From the NCBI RefSeq assembly GCF_028622095.1, contig NZ_CP115167.1, positions 1-64,000 of the forward strand: a stretch of DNA of 64,000 nucleotides, written 5' to 3'. The stretch comes from Deinococcus aquaticus. GTDB taxonomy: Bacteria; Deinococcota; Deinococci; Deinococcales; Deinococcaceae. Position numbers and translations under genes: made by a program. Shown in pieces: positions 14,982-23,203 of the stretch (positions are counted from its first letter, which is position 1; each line of letters starts with the position of its first letter). The notes beneath the pieces are model-generated. The model saw only the letters and a list, made by a program, of their open reading frames with translations, searched no databases and was not told where the DNA came from.

Positions 14982-15817
14982 GCGAGAGCGGGGACGTCAC
15001 GTGGCTGTGCGGCCTGCCCAACAGTGTCCGCCGCGGACGGTTCCAGGCGCCAGACCGGGACGCCGCCGCCCTCGCCTACGCCCGGCTCCACCGGTACGAC
15101 CCCATCTCGGTGGAGCACGTCGGTGACGGCTGGTACGACATCACCGGGGAAGGCGTGGAGCCGGGTAAACCCTACCTGTACCGGCGTGTCTTCCGGGTGA
15201 ACCGCGCGCCCGACCAGTCCCGCCGCGGCGTCGATGAGAACACCGCCCGCACCGCCCTGTGTGCCCTGCACGGCCCCGGCTGGGCGGTGCGGGAACCGTA
15301 CATCGTCGCCGAGGGCCGCTACGGGAAGTCCGGCCGCGCGGACCTGTGCGTCCTGCCGGACGGGGAAAGCAGCGTCGGGTACGAGATCAAAACCGACCGG
15401 GACGTCCTGGACCGCCTGCCCCGACAGATCCCGATGTACGACCACTGCTTCGCCCGCCGCGTCCTGGCCACCACACCCCGGCACCTCGACGCGAGCTGCC
15501 AGCGCCTGCCGGCGGAGTGGGGCATCGTGCTGCTCGACCCGGACACGCACGGCGTGCTCGACCAGGTGCGGCCCGCCACGCCGCGCGACCTCGACCCGGC
15601 CAGCGGCACCCTGCTGCTCTCCGAACTCTGGGCCGCGGAACTTCATCACCTGATCAGGGAACGGAACCTCCCGATCAGGAAGCGCGCGCCGATCGGGGCG
15701 TGCCTGGATCTCCTGCAGGAGAACTTCGACGAGCCTGCCTTGCGGGACATGGCCCTTCACACCCTCAACCAGCGCCAGGGCGCCCGCGTGCACGCCTGGC
15801 GCATAGGAGACCCGTGA
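14978..15817 (+). CDS. MmcB-like / sce7726-type PD-(D/E)XK nuclease
   Basis: The 279-residue protein has GRADLCVL (D122), GYEIKTDRDVLDRLPRQ (E136, K138) and MYDHCFARRVLATT, the pattern of MmcB/sce7726-family nuclease-like proteins. These are found in DNA repair or mobile-element settings. The N-terminal 80 residues are a separate strand-rich domain. GTG start coupled to the preceding gene. Nuclease activity is inferred from the motif. Confidence 0.75.
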   Translation: MSESGDVTWLCGLPNSVRRGRFQAPDRDAAALAYARLHRYDPISVEHVGDGWYDITGEGVEPGKPYLYRRVFRVNRAPDQSRRGVDENTARTALCALHGPGWAVREPYIVAEGRYGKSGRADLCVLPDGESSVGYEIKTDRDVLDRLPRQIPMYDHCFARRVLATTPRHLDASCQRLPAEWGIVLLDPDTHGVLDQVRPATPRDLDPASGTLLLSELWAAELHHLIRERNLPIRKRAPIGACLDLLQENFDEPALRDMALHTLNQRQGARVHAWRIGDP

Positions 15818-16374
15818 CCAGGACTGAACGCTGTACCACCCTTCAGGACCTCGCCCACATCGTCGCTGCCACGAACACCGCGAACGGCTGGTCCGACGAC
15901 TTCACCATCGCCCAGATCCCCGAGCGGATCGCGCTGATTCACAGTGAGGTGAGCGAGGCCTCCCGCGAGCGAAACCGCAGGAAGCGCGCCCGGGAACTCG
16001 GTGACGTGCAGATCCGCACCCTGCACCTGTGCGAACTGATCGACCCGGGCAGAATCGGCTGGTTCGTCATGCGGTGTTCCTGCCTGCCCGATCGGCGTCC
16101 GCTGCTGCCCGTGCGGCTCTTTCTGCGCGCCACCCGTCCGATTCAGGACCTGTACCTGCACACCATCATCAGCGCCGCGCTGGAAATCTACCGGAAAACG
16201 GGCCACAACGAGTTCTGTGGACTGCTGCTGGACAAGCTGCTCGACCTGATCGACCGGGTCAATCTGCTCCTGCTCGCCGAGCTGCCCGCAGGCACGACCC
16301 CCACCGACCTGATCCTGGAGATCAACAGTGTGAACGCCACGCGCGGCCACCGGCACGGGGGACTGCGGTGCTGA
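15814..16374 (+). CDS. MazG-like nucleotide pyrophosphohydrolase
   Basis: 186 residues from GTG 15814. The all-alpha NTP pyrophosphatase signature is seen as HSEVSEA (E45, E48) and RELGDVQIR (E61, D64), followed after an insertion by helices (LEIYRKTGHNEF, LDKLLDLIDRVN). MazG-like enzymes hydrolyse dNTPs or (p)ppGpp-type nucleotides, and phages use them to alter host nucleotide pools. The segment between 80 and 120 is unusual and Cys-containing. Confidence 0.7.
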   Translation: MTRTERCTTLQDLAHIVAATNTANGWSDDFTIAQIPERIALIHSEVSEASRERNRRKRARELGDVQIRTLHLCELIDPGRIGWFVMRCSCLPDRRPLLPVRLFLRATRPIQDLYLHTIISAALEIYRKTGHNEFCGLLLDKLLDLIDRVNLLLLAELPAGTTPTDLILEINSVNATRGHRHGGLRC

Positions 16375-16889
16375 CCCTCTGGCACCGTCCGCAGTCGCAG
16401 CTGTACGGCTGCATCTACCACGCCGCGTACGCCCTGCTGGGCGACCCGACCCTGCTCGACCACGTCGATGACGTCGGCACCGGAGCGTGGATCAACCGCC
16501 TCGCCCGGCGCGGCGTCGTCCCGTACCACGTGTGGCAGACCCGCCTGAGCAGCCGCAATATCCCCGTGATCACCGCGCGCGACTGGGAAGCGATCCGCAG
16601 TCAGGCGCAGGTGCGGGACGAGGCGGCGCTGCGCCTGATGGTCACGATCGAAAGCACCCGCGTGCAGGGGTACCACCTGATCGCTGTCCTCATTCCGAAC
16701 CGGACGGTCAGTGACATGGTCCAGGTCAGCGACAGCGCCCTGCCCGAACTGCTGCACATGCCCTGGCGGGAATTCATCCAGAGCCGCTGGGCCGCTGCGT
16801 ATGAGGTGGAACAGCTGGTCAGCCTGAACCCTGACACGCACCCGCGCCAACTCGCCAACCCGACACCGCGTGAACAGGTGAGCGTGTGA
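16368..16889 (+). CDS. possible papain-like cysteine peptidase
   Basis: 173 residues from GTG 16368, overlapping the MazG-like gene by seven bases. The N-terminus QSQLYGCIYHAAYALLGD places a Gln five residues before C15 at the head of a helix, as in papain/C39-like peptidases; GYHLIAVLIPN further on could supply the His and Asn. The resemblance is short and could be chance. If real, the target is unknown. Confidence 0.45.
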   Translation: MLTLWHRPQSQLYGCIYHAAYALLGDPTLLDHVDDVGTGAWINRLARRGVVPYHVWQTRLSSRNIPVITARDWEAIRSQAQVRDEAALRLMVTIESTRVQGYHLIAVLIPNRTVSDMVQVSDSALPELLHMPWREFIQSRWAAAYEVEQLVSLNPDTHPRQLANPTPREQVSV

Positions 16890-17293
16890 GCAAGGGTGCC
16901 TACTGGGATAGCACCGGACGGGACTACGCCGTGGACGTCATGGACGGCAGGTTCGCCCTGACCTTCCACGCCGTCCGGCCCGACGAACCAACGGCCCCTC
17001 CCCGTCTCTACCCCGTGCGGGCCGCGCGGCGGCACCAGCACCTCCCAGGCCTGCAGGCCCGGCTTACCCCCTCGCGCCAGCACCTGCTGCTGGAGATCTG
17101 GCACCGATCACCTCAGCCGAACGACCGCTTCTATCTCGACCACGCCGGGCGGCTGCGTCTCCGGTTTGACCTGTTCCTGGAACTCGGTCACATGTCCGCC
17201 CGAAGGCGCGCAGCAGCCATCTGGAAAGCCATCCGCCCCAGCACCGCCTCCGCCCCCCCCTACCGCCTCTCCCCCACCCGAGGTACCCCATGA
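16886..17293 (+). CDS. hypothetical basic protein, 135 aa
   Basis: GTG start in the stop of the preceding gene. Basic, with two strand-rich segments (YAVDVMDGRFALTFHAV, HLLLEIWHRS). The C-terminus (SARRRAAAIWKAIRP) is a basic helix. ATGA overlap with the next gene. No known family. Confidence 0.55.
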   Translation: MSKGAYWDSTGRDYAVDVMDGRFALTFHAVRPDEPTAPPRLYPVRAARRHQHLPGLQARLTPSRQHLLLEIWHRSPQPNDRFYLDHAGRLRLRFDLFLELGHMSARRRAAAIWKAIRPSTASAPPYRLSPTRGTP

Positions 17294-17694
17294 CCCAATC
17301 CAGCGATTTCCTCCAGCGCCTCGCCGCCCTCACCGCCGAGGCCCACGAGCACGGCCTGACCATGCTGGCCCTGGTCAGCGACCACGCCGAACACGGCCAG
17401 ATCCACGAGTTCAGTAACGCGGCCCTGCACGGCCAGGGCGCGCACTCCCCGGCCTTCATGGCGATGCGGGTCGCCGTCAGCGCCGGCGCCGACGTCGCCG
17501 TGGTGGTGGCCCACGACCGGCCGTTCAACGTCCTGCAGGTCACGAACGACTACGCCGAGGCGGCCCGCACCCTCCAGCGGGAATCGGACCGCCGCGGCCC
17601 GCGCGGCAACGTGCACCTCTGGCACGCGAAACTCGGCGTGGTCATGCCTCCCCCACCGGAGAGCGCCCCGACCCACCCGGAGGCCGCGCAGTGA
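17290..17694 (+). CDS. hypothetical protein, 134 aa
   Basis: ATG start overlapping the previous stop. An acidic alpha/beta protein (LTMLALVSDHAEHGQ, VAVVVAHDRPFNVLQV) with a C-terminal Pro-rich tail. Fold reminiscent of small nucleotide-binding domains, but no catalytic motif seen. Function unknown. Confidence 0.55.
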   Translation: MTQSSDFLQRLAALTAEAHEHGLTMLALVSDHAEHGQIHEFSNAALHGQGAHSPAFMAMRVAVSAGADVAVVVAHDRPFNVLQVTNDYAEAARTLQRESDRRGPRGNVHLWHAKLGVVMPPPPESAPTHPEAAQ

Positions 17695-18098
17695 CGGCCG
17701 CCATCCTCGTGACCCTGGTCGTCATCGCCCTGGTGGTCCTGGCCAGCCGCCCCAGGCCCCGGCCGCTCCCACCACTCCCCCGCCCCGCCGGGCGGCCCGA
17801 CCGTTGCGACGAATACGCGCCGACCTCGCTGCTGGGACGGGCAGCACCCCCGCCGCCCGTCCCCGCCAGATCCAGTGCGGGAGGACCCTCCACCGCCAAC
17901 CCCAGCACGGCCAGCAGCGCCAGTCCCCTGACCGACCCGCTCAGCCCGCTGAACCCGACCGGCCTGCACCACGCGTCGACCCCGACCCCGGAAGCCCCGG
18001 CCTGCGCCGCCCCGGACCGCTCGACCCCGTCCGACTCCTCCGGTTCATCCACCAGCGACAGCGGCGGGTGCAGCAGCTCCAGCAGCGACAGCTGGTGA
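17691..18098 (+). CDS. membrane-anchored Ser/Pro-rich protein
   Basis: GTG start coupled to the preceding gene. Residues 1-18 (MTAAILVTLVVIALVVLA) are a membrane anchor; the remaining 115 residues are low-complexity Pro/Ser/Thr/Ala and end in a Ser run. Another plus frame (17804-18190) overlaps it and is also rich in third-position GC, so the frame choice is not certain; the coupled start favours this one. Confidence 0.45.
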   Translation: MTAAILVTLVVIALVVLASRPRPRPLPPLPRPAGRPDRCDEYAPTSLLGRAAPPPPVPARSSAGGPSTANPSTASSASPLTDPLSPLNPTGLHHASTPTPEAPACAAPDRSTPSDSSGSSTSDSGGCSSSSSDSW

Positions 18099-18186
18099 CG
18101 GACCCGGCAGGGCTGGCCTCGACGAACGCCGCGGCCAGCCCTGCACCGTCCTCACGACCGAAACAACACTCATTGGAGGTACGACC

Positions 18187-18405
18187 ATGAAGCACGAATT
18201 CAGTGTTGGAAGCCGCATCACCCTGATCCTGACCGCATACCCCATCGACGACAAGACGGACGGGGCAGACGAACACGAGTTCCACGGTGAGCCTGCCGTC
18301 GTAGTCGAACACCTGACCGGCGACCCTGCCGCCGATTACCTCGTGTACGTCCCCCGGACGCGCCGCGTGTACCCCTGCGTCCCTGCGGATATGGCGCGCT
18401 GCTGA
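18187..18405 (+). CDS. hypothetical beta-rich protein, 72 aa
   Basis: GGAGGT precedes ATG 18187. The chain alternates short strands (SRITLILTAYP, PAVVVEHLTGD, DYLVYVPRTRRVYPC) as in small barrel-like domains. TGATG overlap with the next gene. No family recognised. Confidence 0.6.
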   Translation: MKHEFSVGSRITLILTAYPIDDKTDGADEHEFHGEPAVVVEHLTGDPAADYLVYVPRTRRVYPCVPADMARC

Positions 18406-18620
18406 TGGGCATCAAGAGCAAGCGGGTGGATTTCACGTTCGACGAGTCCGCCATGATCACGGAACCCTGGACGCCGCCCCCGCACCCTGGATTCAACGTT
18501 ATCCACCTCGCACTGAGGGGCACGTACCTGACGTGCAACCGTTGCTCTGCCCTCGTCCGTTTCGAGGATGAGCACACCCACCGCTGCGGCGACGCTCAGG
18601 CCGACGCGGCAGGCCGCTGA
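18405..18620 (+). CDS. small zinc-ribbon protein, 71 aa
   Basis: ATG 18405 overlaps the previous stop. The second half has CNRCSALVRFEDEHTHRCG, a CxxC pair followed by H-x-H-x-C, fitting a single zinc site of treble-clef or ribbon type. Position in the early operon suggests nucleic-acid or protein binding. Confidence 0.6.
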   Translation: MGIKSKRVDFTFDESAMITEPWTPPPHPGFNVIHLALRGTYLTCNRCSALVRFEDEHTHRCGDAQADAAGR

Positions 18621-19084
18621 TGGCCCGCCGCAGTGGCGCTCAACGCCGATCGAACCGGCGCGAGATCCAGGACCGCCAAGGGGCGCAGCGTGCCGAGCAA
18701 TCGAAAAGCGCCGCGCGGATCCCATCCGGGCAACCGCCAGGTGCTCTCCCAGTACTCGAGGCGCAACCGCCAACCGAGATCCCGGCGCAGGTGCCGGCAC
18801 CCCGCCCGGCCGGCCGGGTGGTGAATGAGGCGTTGCGTGCCGCGCAGCGCCAGCCCCGCCCGGCGTCGCCTCTCCCTGCGGCGCTGGTGCCGCAGCCCCT
18901 GCCGGAACGTACCAGGGACGCACACCCGGCCTACGGTCTCACCACGGCGCAGTGGGTACTGTTCGAACTGACCCGCGAGAGCATGCGCACCGCCGCGCCG
19001 GACTTCCCCGCCGTCAACCAGACGCTGAGCGACCTGCAGGACCTGCAGCAACTCACTCGCCGCATTCTGGACTTCCGTCCCTGA
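18620..19084 (+). CDS. hypothetical protein, 154 aa
   Basis: ATG overlapping the previous stop (TGATG). The first 90 residues are Arg/Gln/Pro-rich and probably disordered; residues 100-154 (YGLTTAQWVLFELTRESMR, LSDLQDLQQLTRRILDF) are helical. No recognised domain. Confidence 0.55.
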   Translation: MARRSGAQRRSNRREIQDRQGAQRAEQSKSAARIPSGQPPGALPVLEAQPPTEIPAQVPAPRPAGRVVNEALRAAQRQPRPASPLPAALVPQPLPERTRDAHPAYGLTTAQWVLFELTRESMRTAAPDFPAVNQTLSDLQDLQQLTRRILDFRP

Positions 19085-19100
19085 CCGCATGGGAGCCCGC

Positions 19101-20291
19101 ATGACTCAGACCGCCCGCACCCGCCCGAAATCCACGCCGACCCCCACCCACCTGCCCTGCCCGGTCCGCGGCTGCGGGGCCGTGGTGCGCCAGGCAGGGG
19201 AGAGCGCCGGCCACCTCGAACCGCACCAGATTCAGATCACCGCTGGCCGCGCCGCCCACCCGTTCCCCTGCGGCTGCGCCCGCGCCGCGCTGCTCGAAGC
19301 GGGGCGGACCTCCGCGGGTGAATGGACCCTCTCGGAGGTCCGGCCCAGTCAGGAGCACCGCGAGCATCACAACCTGATCGCCCACGCCCTCGTCACCGGG
19401 CAGGCCTTCCGGGACCGCGCCGGGTACAGCCCCACCAACCGCGCCGCGGACCCGAACAGCGCCGGGATGGTCGAGGCGTTCATGGCCAGCCACAACGCCG
19501 CCCTCCAGGCGTGCGTCGCCATGAGCACCGGCCGCGTGGCCGAAGCGCAGCGCCTCGCCGAGCGGGCCCTGGCCACCAACGCCGCGTACCAGGGGCACGC
19601 CCGCGCCGTGAAACGCGCCCGCCGCGCCGACGCCCGCGTGGGCCGCTGGCACAACGCCGAGCGGTTCTGGATCAAGCTGCCCGTCACCGTTCCGGCCGCC
19701 CCTGGGCAGCCGCCCGCGCCGCCCGTCCTGCGCCGCTTCCAGTTCGACTTCCTCGCAGTCTGGGGCACGGCGCTGACGCTGCCCGGCGCGGCCGACCGGG
19801 CAGGGCAGAGCACCGTGCAGCGCGGCAGTAATAGCCTCACCGTCCTGAACGGCCCGGACATCGAGCGGGACAGCGGCATTCCGGTCGGCGTGGACGGCTG
19901 GCGGCAACTGATCGATCTGCTCACCCGCTTCGACGACCCCGGCAAGAGCGGCCGGGCGCCCGACCCGCTGGAACTGGTGTGGCACCGCGACGGGGAAGGT
20001 CTGAGCCTGCGCCGCCACATCAAACAGCGCTACCCGCGCGCCGTGCACGCCCTGGAAGCCCTGCGCCGCACCCTCACCCCGGCCCCTGAACGCGAGAAGG
20101 GGAAACGTGACGATCAGGACGCGCACTGGGAGGTTCAGACGCCGCAGTGGGTCTACGACGCGATCAGCGACCCCATCGAGCGGGAGGAGGAGGAGACCGA
20201 TACGATCGTGTTCCGTCTGGCGGACGCCCTGGCCACCTGGGACGGACTGCCCGACATCCTCGAACCCGAGGGGCCGTACGGGCCTGATTGA
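19101..20291 (+). CDS. hypothetical zinc-finger-containing protein, 396 aa
   Basis: ATG 19101 (GGGAG five bases ahead) is preferred to 19089. The N-terminus has CPVRGCG...H..H and a second CGC cluster, suggesting a zinc finger over residues 20-60. The centre is a helical region (RVAEAQRLAERALATNAAYQGHARA in part), then a strand-rich domain (about 190-270), and an acidic C-terminal tail with EREEEETD. It is the last gene of the early operon and is followed by a terminator. No family recognised. Confidence 0.6.
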   Translation: MTQTARTRPKSTPTPTHLPCPVRGCGAVVRQAGESAGHLEPHQIQITAGRAAHPFPCGCARAALLEAGRTSAGEWTLSEVRPSQEHREHHNLIAHALVTGQAFRDRAGYSPTNRAADPNSAGMVEAFMASHNAALQACVAMSTGRVAEAQRLAERALATNAAYQGHARAVKRARRADARVGRWHNAERFWIKLPVTVPAAPGQPPAPPVLRRFQFDFLAVWGTALTLPGAADRAGQSTVQRGSNSLTVLNGPDIERDSGIPVGVDGWRQLIDLLTRFDDPGKSGRAPDPLELVWHRDGEGLSLRRHIKQRYPRAVHALEALRRTLTPAPEREKGKRDDQDAHWEVQTPQWVYDAISDPIEREEEETDTIVFRLADALATWDGLPDILEPEGPYGPD

Positions 20292-20343
20292 CCCCGCCCG
20301 AACATTCCCCTAGAATCGCCTTACTCTGCCCTCAGTCCACTTT

Positions 20344-20375
20344 CAGGCACGCCCAGCGCGTGCCTGTGTTGTTTT
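20344..20375 (+). terminator. rho-independent terminator
   Basis: CAGGCACGC, five-base loop, GCGTGCCTG (20344-20366), then TGTTGTTTT. It ends the early operon 52 bases after the last gene. Between it and 20570 lie promoter-like sequences and a GGCCTC/GAGGCC hairpin near 20500. Confidence 0.75.
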
Positions 20376-20569
20376 CCCAGGAGTGCCCCGCCACTGCTCA
20401 TCCGCGCAGCCATCATCACGCTGTCATGCTTGCGTGCGTGCAGGCCGAACCATAGCTGTACACGCACGTTCACGCGCCGTCACGTTTGCCCGGTAACATG
20501 GCCTCACCCGAGGCCGCCTGGCCGGCAAGCTGTCGGCCTCGGGATTCCAAAAGTTGTGGAGGAATCACC

Positions 20570-20806
20570 GTGGAGGATACCAGCAGGGACGGCCCGCACA
20601 GGGCCGTCGAGATCGACGTCGTTCAGAACACCAGCACAGGCGAGTACCGGGTCATCATGAACATGCACCTGACCACCGCCACATCCGTACTGGACGACCT
20701 GGAACGCAGCGCCACCAACCCTTACTCCCGCACCGTCGCGGGCAGCCTGCGCGAAGTCCTGACCGGCGCGGGCCTGATCGACCGGCCGCCCCGCCACACC
20801 AACTGA
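20570..20806 (+). CDS. hypothetical protein, 78 aa
   Basis: TGGAGGAA precedes GTG 20570 by about six bases. A small acidic protein with a beta hairpin (AVEIDVVQNTSTGEYRVIMN) and a helical end (SLREVLTGAGLIDRPP). It opens the methylation gene block. No family recognised. Confidence 0.6.
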   Translation: MEDTSRDGPHRAVEIDVVQNTSTGEYRVIMNMHLTTATSVLDDLERSATNPYSRTVAGSLREVLTGAGLIDRPPRHTN

Positions 20807-20820
20807 CCCCACCCCCCCCA

Positions 20821-20854
20821 CCCGCCCCGCCAGCCAACGTGCCGGCGGGGCGGG
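20821..20854. terminator. strong hairpin between genes
   Basis: CCCGCCCCGCC (20821-20831) and its perfect complement (20844-20854) with a 12-base loop. No T tract follows, so it may attenuate rather than fully terminate before the methyltransferase gene. Confidence 0.45.
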
Positions 20855-20868
20855 CCGCATTGGAGCCC

Positions 20869-22200
20869 ATGACCCCAACCGCCCGCCTGCTGAACGACCA
20901 GACCGAACTCGTGCCGGTGCACGACCTCAAACCCCACGAAGAAAACCCGAACCGGGGTCATCCCGAGGAGATCGCCGAGAGCATCCGCGCCTCGGGCTGG
21001 TGGGGCACCGTCACCGCGCAGCGCAGCACCGGGCAGATCCTGGTCGGCGAGCACCGCTGGCGCGGCGCGATCCTCGCCGGACTCACCCACGTGCCGGTCT
21101 TCTGGGTGGACGTCGACGACGACCGCGCCCGCGTCATCCTCCTGGCGGACAACCGCTACGCCGAGCGCGCCACCCGCGACCCCGAAGCGCTGCGCCGCCT
21201 GCTCGACCAGCTGCGCGCAGGCCAGGGCCTGGACGGCACCGGGTACAGCGACGCCGACCATGACGCGCTGCTCGGCGAACTCGCCGGGGAAGTGCAGCGC
21301 GAACTCCTCACCGACGAGGACGACGTCCCGCCCCTGCAGGCCACGCCCGTCACCCGGCCCGGCGACCTCTGGACGATCGGCGAGCACCGCCTCGGTTGCG
21401 GGGACAGCACCGACCCCCACCAGCTCCAGCGGCTCACCCAGGGCCTGAAGGTGGGGCTGGTCTGGACCGACCCGCCGTACAACGTCAACTACGAGGGCAA
21501 AACCAGGGACCGGCTGAAGATCCAGAACGACGCGATGACCCCCGAGCAGTTCCGGCAGTTCATCGCGGCCGCCATGCACGCCACCGCCAGCGTCATGCAG
21601 CCCGGCGCATGCATCTACGTCGCCTACGCCGAGGTGGAAGGCGTGGCGTTCCGGCAGGGTTTCGACGCGGCCGGACTGAAGTACTCGCAGACCATCGTCT
21701 GGGTGAAGAACGCCGCCGTGATGAGCCGCCAGGACTACAACTGGCGGCACGAACCCATGCTGTACGGCTGGAAACTCGGCGCGGGGCACTACTTCGGGCA
21801 GGACTTCACCAACACCACGGTGATCGACGACAGCGCCGACCTGACCAAGCTCAGCAAGGGCGAGCTGCTGGACCTGCTCACCCAGATCCGGGAGTTCAGC
21901 AGCGTCATCTACGAGAACAAGCCCACCCGGAACGACCTTCACCCGACGATGAAGCCACCTAGCCTCATCCGCCGGATGATCCTGAACTCCAGCCGGCCGG
22001 GCGACATCGTCATGGACCCCTTCGGGGGGAGTGGCAGCACCATGCTCGCCGCCCACCAGGCAGGCCGCATTGGCGTCCTTAACGAACTCGACCCGCACTA
22101 CTGCGACCAGATCATCCGCCGCATGCGCGACGCGACCGGCCTGATCGCCACCCGCCACGACGGCGTTACGTTCGCCCAGGCGGAATCAGCCGCGTCCTGA
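20869..22200 (+). CDS. ParB-domain / DNA methyltransferase fusion
   Basis: 443 residues from ATG 20869 (TTGGAG ahead). Residues 10-115 are a ParB/Srx-like N-terminal domain with ILVGEHRWRGAILAG (the GHRR-type box at 60-65) and ADNRY. Residues 160-430 are an amino-methyltransferase with DPPYN (201-205) before DPFGGSGST (383-391), the beta order, so it methylates exocyclic N of A or C. Such fusions are common on phages and protect their DNA. The ParB-like part may bind or use NTP. High confidence for the MTase; the recognised sequence is unknown. Confidence 0.9.
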   Translation: MTPTARLLNDQTELVPVHDLKPHEENPNRGHPEEIAESIRASGWWGTVTAQRSTGQILVGEHRWRGAILAGLTHVPVFWVDVDDDRARVILLADNRYAERATRDPEALRRLLDQLRAGQGLDGTGYSDADHDALLGELAGEVQRELLTDEDDVPPLQATPVTRPGDLWTIGEHRLGCGDSTDPHQLQRLTQGLKVGLVWTDPPYNVNYEGKTRDRLKIQNDAMTPEQFRQFIAAAMHATASVMQPGACIYVAYAEVEGVAFRQGFDAAGLKYSQTIVWVKNAAVMSRQDYNWRHEPMLYGWKLGAGHYFGQDFTNTTVIDDSADLTKLSKGELLDLLTQIREFSSVIYENKPTRNDLHPTMKPPSLIRRMILNSSRPGDIVMDPFGGSGSTMLAAHQAGRIGVLNELDPHYCDQIIRRMRDATGLIATRHDGVTFAQAESAAS

Positions 22201-22470
22201 TAGGCGCACTTCGCGCTCCAGGCCGTCCACCATGAACCGCAGGTCGTTCAGGATCTCCTCGCTATCGGGCGTCACCGCAATTGGGGCGATCATCAGCGCG
22301 TCCAGACACTTCTGCGTGATGACGGCCACGTGCAGGCGCAGCATCCGCCGCGTCGGCATCGGAGCGTCAAAGTCGATGTCTCGCACGTCCGCGAACCCCA
22401 GGGCACTGATGGCCGCCTGGGCCCGCGCATGAAGGCTGCTGATAACCGCTCCGTATTCATCTTGATTCAT
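22186..22470 (-). CDS. hypothetical protein, 94 aa
   Basis: The only leftward gene in this block, ending 15 bases inside the end of the methyltransferase gene. Its third codon positions are mostly G or C, but the 5' end is more AT-rich than its neighbours. Helical (SLHARAQAAISALGF, RRMLRLHVAVITQKCLDALM). Weak ribosome site. Function unknown; perhaps a later insertion. Confidence 0.55.
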   Translation of the reverse strand: MNQDEYGAVISSLHARAQAAISALGFADVRDIDFDAPMPTRRMLRLHVAVITQKCLDALMIAPIAVTPDSEEILNDLRFMVDGLEREVRLSGRG

Positions 22471-22501
22471 GCCGGCAGCGTAGCCGGTTCAAAAGGGAGT
22501 T

Positions 22502-23203
22502 ATGACCTCTATCATCCAGAGCCACCGCCTCGAACAGCACGACATCCAGCACCTCGCCACCCTCGCGTGGGACCGCAACCCCAGACGGCACGATCTGGAG
22601 GCCATCGCGGCCAGTCTCGGAAAATACGGGTACGGCTCCCCGATCCTGATCGACGACACCAGCGGCCGCATCGCCGCCGGTCACGGCGTCCTCGCCGCGA
22701 TGCTGATCGACCAGGCCGAAGGCCGCAAGGCCCCGCGCCGCGTCACGGTCGTCGGCAGTCAGTGGCAGGTCGTCACCATCCACATCCAGCTCAACCCCGG
22801 CGAGGTGGACGGGTACGCCCTGAGCGACACCCGCACCAAGGAACTCGGCGGGTGGGACGACGCGCTGCTGCTCGACGTGCTCGAAGAACTCAGCGTGCTC
22901 GACCCCACCCTGTACGGGACGGGCTTCACGCCCACGGATCTGGAGATGCTGCAGGAGAAGATCGGCGGCGAACTGCCCGCCAGCTTCCACGCCGTGCCCG
23001 ACCCGGACCCGGCCCGCCTCGCCGCCCCGGCCCCCGCCGCGCCGCCCAGCGTCCCTCCCGCCTCCACCCCAGCGAGCAGCGCCCCGCAGGCCACCTATGT
23101 CCAGACCGCCGGGCACGCGCCCACCCTGCCGCCCGGCAGCCTCCCCGCCCCGGCGCTGCGGACCCTGACCTGCCCGCACTGCGGCGAGACCATCCAGGCG
23201 TGA
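22502..23203 (+). CDS. ParB-like nuclease-domain protein with zinc knuckle
   Basis: 233 residues; AGGGAG precedes ATG 22502. Residues 20-115 follow the ParB/Srx pattern (NPRRHDLEAIAASLGKYGYGSPILIDDTSGRIAAGHG in part, then DTRTKELGGWDDALL), with GHG replacing the usual GHRR. After a Pro/Ala linker the chain ends CPHCGETIQA, a half zinc ribbon. It is coupled to the cytosine methyltransferase by GTGA. It may serve as a specificity or targeting partner of the methylases. Confidence 0.7.
   Translation: MTSIIQSHRLEQHDIQHLATLAWDRNPRRHDLEAIAASLGKYGYGSPILIDDTSGRIAAGHGVLAAMLIDQAEGRKAPRRVTVVGSQWQVVTIHIQLNPGEVDGYALSDTRTKELGGWDDALLLDVLEELSVLDPTLYGTGFTPTDLEMLQEKIGGELPASFHAVPDPDPARLAAPAPAAPPSVPPASTPASSAPQATYVQTAGHAPTLPPGSLPAPALRTLTCPHCGETIQA

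Noticed and set aside
20722..22158. 478-codon minus-strand frame over the methyltransferase
   Set aside because: High GC leaves antisense frames open; the plus strand encodes clear methyltransferase motifs.
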